In this document: positions 31,708-37,452 of the stretch, in pieces | Position numbering within the stretch: the first letter of the stretch is position 1 | How the letters are laid out: each line of letters opens with the position of its first letter | Origin: Ignavibacteria bacterium | GTDB lineage: Bacteria > Bacteroidota > Ignavibacteria > Kapaibacteriales > UBA4661 | Length of the DNA: 37,452 nucleotides | NCBI GenBank assembly: GCA_013298775.1 | Contig: JAAFIV010000044.1 | Coordinates: 1-37,452 of the forward strand | Direction: 5' to 3' | Position numbers and translations under genes: made by a program | The notes under the pieces: generated by a model | Told to the model about the DNA's origin: nothing | Databases searched by the model: none | What the model saw: only the letters and a program-made list of their open reading frames with translations

Positions 31708-32283
31708 TTAATTTTTTTGCCGCACCCAGATGAGTTCCGTCGCAACGTGCCTTGCTGCATCCTGCATCAGCACCTCAACGCTTTGACCAGAAGCAATGAC
31801 GCCGCCGCCAACCCAACTCGTGCCATTATTGGAGATTGTGCCAAGTATTTTACCGCTTTGGCTGTCTTTGAATTCTATGGTGGCATGAAAAACAGAGCTT
31901 CCTGCTCCCAAGCCAATGAAATAGCGGAGAGCAGCATTTCCTTTGTCATACTTCCGAATAAATCCCGATATAATGATGGTGGATTCTGGCGGTATTGGCT
32001 GGTCTTTGAGTACCGTTGAGTAGGCTTTTTTCTGGATGAGTTCTTGGGTTATGTATTCTGCAATCGTCTTGCAGGCAGCTTGCAGAGTGTCTTTGTATGC
32101 TTTTCGTTGTTCATCTGTATTTCCAACGGGGTCGGAAATATCTTGAAAGGTCATCACGACTGCCGTTGTATGACCGCGAAAGAGGGGTTCATTCCCTTGT
32201 AGACTCATTTGAAGAGGCGTGGCACAGCCGATAATACTTGCTGTGAGGAGGAGAAAAAGTATAGAACGTTGGAGAATGTACAT
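31708..32283 (-). CDS. DUF4410-like lipoprotein
   Basis: A 191-residue protein with a lipoprotein signal: a hydrophobic N-terminus ends in the lipobox SIIGC (Cys20). The mature part has TTAVVMTFQDISDPVG, a helix with TIAEYITQELIQK, ESTIIISGFIRKYDKGNAAL, and a glycine-rich turn RYFIGLGAGSSVFHATIEFK, which is the DUF4410 pattern. Function of the family is unknown; such proteins are thought to sit at the outer membrane. It is read in the same direction as the regulator gene upstream, 168 bases away. Confidence 0.82.
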   Translation of the reverse strand: MYILQRSILFLLLTASIIGCATPLQMSLQGNEPLFRGHTTAVVMTFQDISDPVGNTDEQRKAYKDTLQAACKTIAEYITQELIQKKAYSTVLKDQPIPPESTIIISGFIRKYDKGNAALRYFIGLGAGSSVFHATIEFKDSQSGKILGTISNNGTSWVGGGVIASGQSVEVLMQDAARHVATELIWVRQKN

Positions 32284-32451
32284 AGCAGAATAGTGAAAAT
32301 ATTATGTGAAAAACTAGGGATTGGAATACGATATAATTCCGCGCATAAAGTACAATCTTGCAGAAAAATAATAAAGCACGTCTTTGTGAGCAATTGGATA
32401 CATCTTTATGGAGAAAGTCAGAGGTCTTTGTGGCAAAGAGTTCGTGCAAAA

Positions 32452-33270
32452 TCAGGCTTGCAGCTTTTTCAGATACGCGCTCACACGCTCGTTGTAGAGC
32501 GGTTCTACGGTGTGTTCGGTGCTGGTGGGCAGCGTTACGACGATGCGATTTCCTTTACCCGCACCAAAGCGGCATCGCTGCGGATTGACCAGCACCGAGC
32601 GGCTGATACGCAAGAATCCATGCGCTTCCAACTCCTGTTCATACACGCCAATCGTGTGCGATGCGACAACAGGTATGGTAGAATCGGCGTGGAAAATTTT
32701 CGTGTAGCTGCCATCAGCCAAGCAGTAGAGAATAGTGCTGATGGGTAGGCGTGTTTCGGGATTTGCGTCGTTGAGGTGGCGAATGGTCAGTATGGTTTCA
32801 TCGGGTGGCGGAGCGGGTAATTTCGCTTTGAGTTTGTCGAGTTCTTCCGCCACGCGACGGGCTTCCTGCGCGGCGCGTATTTTCACCATTGCCCGCTCCA
32901 CGCCTTGCACAAATTCTTTGGAAATAAGCGGTTTATCCAAGTAATCAACAGCATCGTAGCGAATGGCGAGTTTGAGATGCTCTTTGAACGACGTTACGAA
33001 AATAACCTGCATGTGAGGGCGCAAATGCTCGACCACATCTAGCACTTCAAAGCCTGTGCCGTCGGTAAGGTCAATATCCAAAAAAAGCAATTCGGGACGC
33101 ACTCGTTCAATCTCTGCCACAGCAGCATCAACGCGGTCTGCTTCAGCTACAAGTTCGATGTGGGCAGCGAAAAACTTCTCCAAATATCGCCGAAGGAATG
33201 ACCGCGCTTGGGGTTGGTCGTCGATAATCATGGCGCGAATTTTTTGTGGTGCGTTGAGGATTGATTCCAT
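32452..33270 (-). CDS. LytTR-family response regulator
   Basis: A 272-residue response regulator. The receiver domain (1-120) has the acidic pair Asp17-Asp18, the phospho-acceptor Asp65 in LLFLDIDLTDG, Thr93 and Lys113. A short coiled-coil-like linker (125-150) follows, then a LytTR DNA-binding domain (about 160-270) with YCLADGSYTKIF and FLRISRSVLVNPQRC. It should be phosphorylated by the sensor kinase encoded just upstream and bind promoter repeats as a dimer. The frame is open to 33294; I chose the ATG at 33270, which begins 11 residues before the fold. The 330-base space to the kinase gene holds two family A repeats. Confidence 0.93.
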   Translation of the reverse strand: MESILNAPQKIRAMIIDDQPQARSFLRRYLEKFFAAHIELVAEADRVDAAVAEIERVRPELLFLDIDLTDGTGFEVLDVVEHLRPHMQVIFVTSFKEHLKLAIRYDAVDYLDKPLISKEFVQGVERAMVKIRAAQEARRVAEELDKLKAKLPAPPPDETILTIRHLNDANPETRLPISTILYCLADGSYTKIFHADSTIPVVASHTIGVYEQELEAHGFLRISRSVLVNPQRCRFGAGKGNRIVVTLPTSTEHTVEPLYNERVSAYLKKLQA

Positions 33271-33309
33271 TGGAGCGAAAAATATATGAAACATTATTCA
33301 AGGTAATTC

Positions 33310-33551
33310 TCAGTGGCACAGCTCTGTACACGACAAAACTCCTTTCATAGTAGCACAGATATTCTTGTCTGTGAGTATTGGTGCGGGTTTCAGCCGACAA
33401 ACACAGGCAAGAATGCCTGTGCCACTGAAGCCTGATTTTATGCACCTTTCTGAAGTTTTGTCGTGTACAAAGGTGGCACAGACATTCTTGTCTGTGAGTG
33501 TTCGTACGGTGTACAGGCGATAAACACAGGCAAGAAGCCTCAAGCCACTGA
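33310..33551. repeat. two family A copies, the first inside a 16-bp inverted repeat
   Basis: Copy A6 (about 33350-33427) lies between TGTACACGACAAAACT (33325-33340) and its exact reverse complement AGTTTTGTCGTGTACA (33454-33469). Copy A7 follows at 33472-33551 with a degraded right arm. This fills the gap between the kinase and its regulator gene, so the two may be transcribed together through a heavily folded RNA. Confidence 0.75.
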
Positions 33552-33600
33552 AGCCTGATTCTATCAAATTTTCAAGAAATGTGCTTGCGCTTCAGAAATA

Positions 33601-36561
33601 TTACTGATGATACGGAATCAGCACCGTTACACGAGTTCCGGCTGCTACGCCGTTGTCGTCGGTGAGGTCGTCGGTTTGGACGTTGAGATGAATCTGATAG
33701 ACATCCTGCAAGAGCCGCAAACGCTCTGCTGTAACGGTCGTAGCGATGGACAAATGCTGATGCGCCGATTTCCGTGCCAGCTTGATGCGAGCGGCTTCTG
33801 CGCGTCCAATACCATTATCCTCGACCACACAGCGCAGATGCGTTTTTTCGTCGTGAAGCTCCACGCGAACTTTGCCCTGCCGTTGCACGGTTGCGTTTGT
33901 TTGAATCATGGGGCGAATACCGTGCCGAATGGCATTTTCCAGATACGGCTGTACGATAAATGGCGGAATTGCGAGCCTTACCCAGTGGTCTGGATTGGGC
34001 GGATTTAGGTGAAATTCATAGTCCATTTTCCATTCGTTGCGCATTTCTTCCAGTTGCATATATCGCTCCAAAAGGGCGCATTCTTCTCGTACCGAGATGG
34101 TGTGCTTGTCGGATTGCTCCAACATTTTGCGCAAAATATCGGCAAAAATAGCGATGTATTCCACCGCTTGGTCAGCATTTTCGAGAATGAGTTCTTGCAA
34201 GAGCGTGAGCGCGTTGAAAATGAAATGCGGGTCCATTTGCAAACGCAAGGTTTTGAGCTGAAATTCGACCAATAAACGTTCAACTTGTTCCTGTTGCCGC
34301 GCTCGTTGTTCTTCGGCGAGACGTTGTGCGCCGCGCTCTTCAGCACGTTTGCGTTCCCGTGCGCGTATGCCCACCGCTCCGCCGCTCACCAGCATCAATG
34401 CCGCCAAACCTTGCACCCACCACAAACGATACCACGGCGTTGGCACAAGAATCGTTATCACAAGCGTATTATCGCTCCACAGTCCGTTTATATCGCTTGC
34501 TACAACGCCCTTCGCCGAATCATTTTGCAAGCCTTCGCCCGCCCACGAGCGAATCACAAGCCGATACACGCCCGGCGGCATCACGGCATAACGAATCCGC
34601 CGCATCGTGCTACTTCCGGCAAGCGACCATGCTTCTTCCAAGCCTTCCAAGCGGTATTGCAAACGGTGGCGTTCAGGACGCGCAAAGCTCACCAGAGCGC
34701 ATTCCACCGCAAACGACGCATTCATCGGCACGGTGAGCGTGTCGCCCACGCTGCGAATACCGCCCGCCATAAGCGAATCGTTGCGATACCACGCAAGAGG
34801 AAGGAGGTGTGCGGTGTCGGTGAATGCTCGCGCTTTTTCTGGCAGAAGCCGCATTGCATCGCCATTGTAATCAAAGAGTAGTTCTGAAGGCATCTTCATT
34901 GCTGATTGTGCAGTACCGTTCCACGTCGCACCGCTCCACGCTGTACGGTGCATCATGCCGTGATTTGTGATACCTTTACCCGCAATATCCTCATCGTTTT
35001 TTTCTTCATTCTTCTCATCGTTTACGGTGGAATTGAGTGCTGATGTGGTGTTGGGCAGAATTTCCTCGACAAGCATCCGCCCATTGTTCTGTTTTCGAGC
35101 GCGGACGACCATGTTATCTATCGTGGACCACCAGTATTCTTGCCCAATCGTTGTCAAGCCCAGTATTTCTGCGTCGTGGAGGAAAGGAAAGAGCGGAAGC
35201 AAGCGTGCCTCTGGCGTAGAAAAATGCTCCATGACCCCAGTTCCGAGAAGAGAAACAGCAATGGTCGAGCTTTCACGCTCCTGTTCTTGCACGGATTCGG
35301 TGAAACTAATCGCCCGCCACGTTTGCACCGTACCGGTCGTTAATTCTGGCTGTGAGATATGTTCTAAACGCTTCGTTGCCGCATTCCATCGGTCAATCCC
35401 ATTCACCATAGAAAGCCAAACATTACCTGCACGGTCTTGGTAGAGCGAGAAGACGGGAGTGCTAGCAATTTTCTGTGCATCATCGGGGTCGTTGTCGGTG
35501 CGTTCTGTCCAGCGTTGGAGTTCGCGTCCGTTCTTGTCGCAATGCACCAAACCGATATACGAGACAATGAGCCAGAGACTGGAATCTTTGTAATCGGTCA
35601 GAATGTGGCGTACCCGCTTGTTTCTCAGTTTGGCAAAGCTCTGAAAATAGCCTGCAAAGGGCAGAATTGCTTGCTGTCGCTCATTAAACTCACCTAAACC
35701 TATGCCCGTTGCAACAAGTATGCGTCCTTCTGGTGTTTCGTGAAATTTCAGCACTTCAAGTTCTTTATCGCTGACATCCGCAGGGGGCGCGGGCAAGCGG
35801 AGAGGAATACGCCGCCACGTAGCGGTATCGTCTGCCGAGCGGAGCATCACGCCACGCTTGGTTGCGCACCAAAGCCGCCCACGATGGTCGCGGTAGAGAG
35901 CAGTTACTTCTCCACGTTCCGCATGATTGCTCAGTCGCTGCGTTCCCGTCGGTATCAGCAATATCACGCCGTTGCCGCCTGTTCCCACCCAGAGCCGTCC
36001 TTGTCGGTCGCGCGTTACCGCTTGAATATTTCCTTGCACCACTGGTTGAAAAGGAATGGAGGACGCATCGGGATGGAGGCAATACAAGCCTGGCGGACGA
36101 CGTTCTCCTCGTCGTGTCGTAAATTCGGAGCCTGTTTGCGAACTTACTTGCACCCACACACACTCTTTCGTTTCTGCGTTTGTGTTCTGCTGTTCGGTTT
36201 CCCACAAATACGTTTGTACGCCTGGCTGTAATCCATCGGTAAAGTTCACACACGGTACGCGGGAGCTTTCTTGCCACACAATACTGCCATTCTGCACAAT
36301 CGCTCGCATAGGAGCTTTGAAATTTGCAGAATTGGGAATAACGAGGGAAATGAGACAACCTTCGGCATCGGGAATAACTTGATAGTAACTATCGGGTACC
36401 GAGCGAATCACGGCGGCAAGCGCAGGCGGCATCGTCAGCCATGTTTGGCGAGCAATATCGTAACATATTGGCGGCATCGCCCACACACCTACCCAGACGC
36501 GCCCATAGCGGTCTTCGTGCAGATGATAGACATCCTTGCCTGGCGCGACAGATGCTACCAT
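33601..36561 (-). CDS. LytS-type sensor histidine kinase, main part (second frame of a split gene)
   Basis: 986 residues from the ATG at 36561. Propeller (Reg_prop) repeats appear as HLHEDRYGRVWVGVW, DRQGRLWVGTGGNGV, DHRGRLWCATKRGV and YQDRAGNVWLSMVNGI. A Y_Y_Y domain follows (LQYRLEGLEEAW ... MPPGVYRLVIRSW), then one membrane helix (YRLWWVQGLAALMLVSGGAV), a coiled coil (Arg/Glu/Gln-rich) and the His_kinase/HATPase unit: His779 in MDPHFIFNAL, N-box YLENAIRHGI, G-box EDNGIGR. It senses a periplasmic or surface ligand and phosphorylates the LytTR regulator. It lacks its own signal peptide: that lies in the overlapping upstream frame, which reads on from the same propeller. Confidence 0.9.
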   Translation of the reverse strand: MVASVAPGKDVYHLHEDRYGRVWVGVWAMPPICYDIARQTWLTMPPALAAVIRSVPDSYYQVIPDAEGCLISLVIPNSANFKAPMRAIVQNGSIVWQESSRVPCVNFTDGLQPGVQTYLWETEQQNTNAETKECVWVQVSSQTGSEFTTRRGERRPPGLYCLHPDASSIPFQPVVQGNIQAVTRDRQGRLWVGTGGNGVILLIPTGTQRLSNHAERGEVTALYRDHRGRLWCATKRGVMLRSADDTATWRRIPLRLPAPPADVSDKELEVLKFHETPEGRILVATGIGLGEFNERQQAILPFAGYFQSFAKLRNKRVRHILTDYKDSSLWLIVSYIGLVHCDKNGRELQRWTERTDNDPDDAQKIASTPVFSLYQDRAGNVWLSMVNGIDRWNAATKRLEHISQPELTTGTVQTWRAISFTESVQEQERESSTIAVSLLGTGVMEHFSTPEARLLPLFPFLHDAEILGLTTIGQEYWWSTIDNMVVRARKQNNGRMLVEEILPNTTSALNSTVNDEKNEEKNDEDIAGKGITNHGMMHRTAWSGATWNGTAQSAMKMPSELLFDYNGDAMRLLPEKARAFTDTAHLLPLAWYRNDSLMAGGIRSVGDTLTVPMNASFAVECALVSFARPERHRLQYRLEGLEEAWSLAGSSTMRRIRYAVMPPGVYRLVIRSWAGEGLQNDSAKGVVASDINGLWSDNTLVITILVPTPWYRLWWVQGLAALMLVSGGAVGIRARERKRAEERGAQRLAEEQRARQQEQVERLLVEFQLKTLRLQMDPHFIFNALTLLQELILENADQAVEYIAIFADILRKMLEQSDKHTISVREECALLERYMQLEEMRNEWKMDYEFHLNPPNPDHWVRLAIPPFIVQPYLENAIRHGIRPMIQTNATVQRQGKVRVELHDEKTHLRCVVEDNGIGRAEAARIKLARKSAHQHLSIATTVTAERLRLLQDVYQIHLNVQTDDLTDDNGVAAGTRVTVLIPYHQ

Positions 36562-37058
36562 CACACAACGGTTTGTTTGGCATCGAAGCGCATCAAACCG
36601 CCGCGTGTGGCAATCCAGACCGTTCCTTGATGGTCGCACAATAATGTTATTATGGAGGATGCTTCTTTGGGTAATGCTGTATCGGGCGGAAAGAATTGCC
36701 ATGCGCCCTCGTGGGGTGTGTAGCGCACAAGCCCCTTTGTTGTCCCGAACCACAAGGCTCCCGTAGAATCTTCTACACTCGTTTGGATAAGGAACAGAGC
36801 CAAGCGAATATCAGCATTGCGCGGGCGCGGCACTTCGCGCACAACTGAGCCATCGAAGGTACAAAGCCCTTGTGAGGTGGCTATCCAGATAAGTCCTGAG
36901 CGGCTTGGGAGAATACTTGTGATTGAATTCGAGGGCAAACCACGATTGATGGTTTGGCGAATGTAATACGGCTCCTGTGCAATGCTGGGCAGCACCGCAG
37001 AACAGCTTACCACAGCAAGCACGATAGTCAATATGAGCAAAAAGCGAGGAGAAATCAT
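36561..37058 (-). CDS. N-terminal part of the sensor kinase: signal peptide and first propeller blades
   Basis: 165 residues: a signal peptide (1-27, cleaved near SIAQEP), then propeller blades SILPSRSGLIWIATSQGLCT, DSTGALWFGTTKGLVRYT and LLCDHQGTVWIATRGGLMRF. The frame stops at TGA (36563-36561), whose last base is the A of the ATG of the next frame (TGATG). The blades continue seamlessly in the next frame (MVASVAPGKDVYHLHEDRYG). So this is either one gene broken by a single-base frameshift (real or assembly error), or a coupled two-part receptor. Confidence 0.85.
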   Translation of the reverse strand: MISPRFLLILTIVLAVVSCSAVLPSIAQEPYYIRQTINRGLPSNSITSILPSRSGLIWIATSQGLCTFDGSVVREVPRPRNADIRLALFLIQTSVEDSTGALWFGTTKGLVRYTPHEGAWQFFPPDTALPKEASSIITLLCDHQGTVWIATRGGLMRFDAKQTVV

Positions 37059-37268
37059 GCTCTATGTTAAGATTTTTTTTGAGCCTTCCCAAGCACTTTT
37101 TGAGAGGGGACAACTCTTTGCCACAAAGACCTTATTTTCGCCCACAAAAACTTTTCCTTTTTCCACAAAGACTCGCGTACATTTTTACGAACAAATGCTT
37201 ATCTTTCGGATAAAATTAGCTTGAAAATTGCGTAATTTTGAAGCATTTGTAACTGGTCAGGTATTATC

Positions 37269-37369
37269 CCGTCGGGCGGTTTCTTCACCGTCCGGCGGGT
37301 TCTTCTCTCGGCAGCGTCCTGTGTAAACCCGCCGGACGGCTACTGCGCTTGTGATAACAGCCGCCCGAT
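37269..37369. repeat. GC-rich palindromic repeat family C, copy 2
   Basis: CCGTCGGGCGGTTTCTTCAC and CCGTCCGGCGGGTT on the left pair with AACCCGCCGGACGG and CCGCCCGA on the right. It shares these cores with 28468-28551. It lies upstream of the kinase gene in the 394-base end of the window, beside an AACTGGTCAGGT segment also seen in family B. Confidence 0.65.
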
Positions 37370-37373
37370 TTCT

Positions 37374-37452
37374 ATGGAAAAGTCAAGTTTTTTTAAGCAA
37401 ACGCTGGAGTCGTTTTTGGGACGGGCTTTTTGGAAACATGGTCTTTGTCGTA
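37374..37452 (+). CDS. possible 5' end of a gene leaving the window
   Basis: From the ATG at 37374 an open frame (MEKSSFFKQTLESFLGRAFW, then KHGLCR) runs to the window edge. It has no Shine-Dalgarno and follows a family C repeat. The reading frame is too short to judge; the composition is plausible for a protein start. Confidence 0.3.
   Translation, partial: MEKSSFFKQTLESFLGRAFWKHGLCR

Noticed and set aside
36982-37224. 80-codon plus-strand frame over the kinase start
   Set aside because: Opposite to the well-supported signal peptide coding region, with low-complexity FxPTKT repeats from homopolymer-rich DNA.

Overview
The window looks like a chromosome segment from the Bacteroidota/Chlorobiota (FCB) group. 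The evidence is a tRNA promoter of the Bacteroidota type (TTG, 20 bases, then TAATTTTG), a LytS-type kinase with periplasmic propeller repeats next to a LytTR regulator, a Bacteroidetes-type arm-binding tyrosine integrase, a BT4734-like primase, and many start codons without a clear Shine-Dalgarno. I cannot name a genus. Bases 1-151 hold nothing I can support.

Left chromosomal block (1-8743). Mostly minus-strand genes: an acidic DUF2185-like protein, a Tat/lipoprotein Rieske protein, three alpha/beta hydrolases (the first two are tandem paralogues), a lone ModB permease, a plus-strand NirD-like Rieske ferredoxin, a Cof-type HAD phosphatase and the small SRP RNA gene (ffs). Palindromic dispersed repeats fill the gaps.

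Doubly occupied tRNA (8744-9480). A tRNA-Arg(UCU) gene is split right after its anticodon by a group I intron of about 662 nt that encodes a PD-(D/E)XK homing endonuclease of the I-Ssp6803I kind. The 3' end of the same tRNA gene is the attachment site of a 15-kb integrative element.

Integrative element (9464-24558). It is bounded by a 17-bp direct repeat of the tRNA 3' end. All its genes are on the minus strand: integrase, a small HicB-type pair, an unknown 462-aa protein, an excisionase/AlpA-like HTH protein, a structured leader RNA, a primase-helicase operon, an iteron-rich inverted-repeat region (candidate origin), small unknown proteins, a lytic transglycosylase and a TPR protein, and finally a three-gene cargo operon (ParB-like, nuclease-like, C5 DNA methyltransferase) between twin terminators next to attL. 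No relaxase, conjugation or phage structural genes are visible. The order int - regulator - primase/helicase - iterons - cargo resembles phage satellites (PICI-like).

Right chromosomal block (24559-37452). The stranded original terminator of the tRNA, an FAD oxidoreductase, an XdhC-family protein, trpD, purL (short form), a small unknown protein, a DUF4410-like lipoprotein, a LytTR response regulator and its sensor kinase. The kinase coding sequence is split into two overlapping frames joined by a TGATG stop-start. Three families of palindromic repeats occur in intergenic spaces here and in the left block; I found no copy inside the element, which supports its recent arrival.
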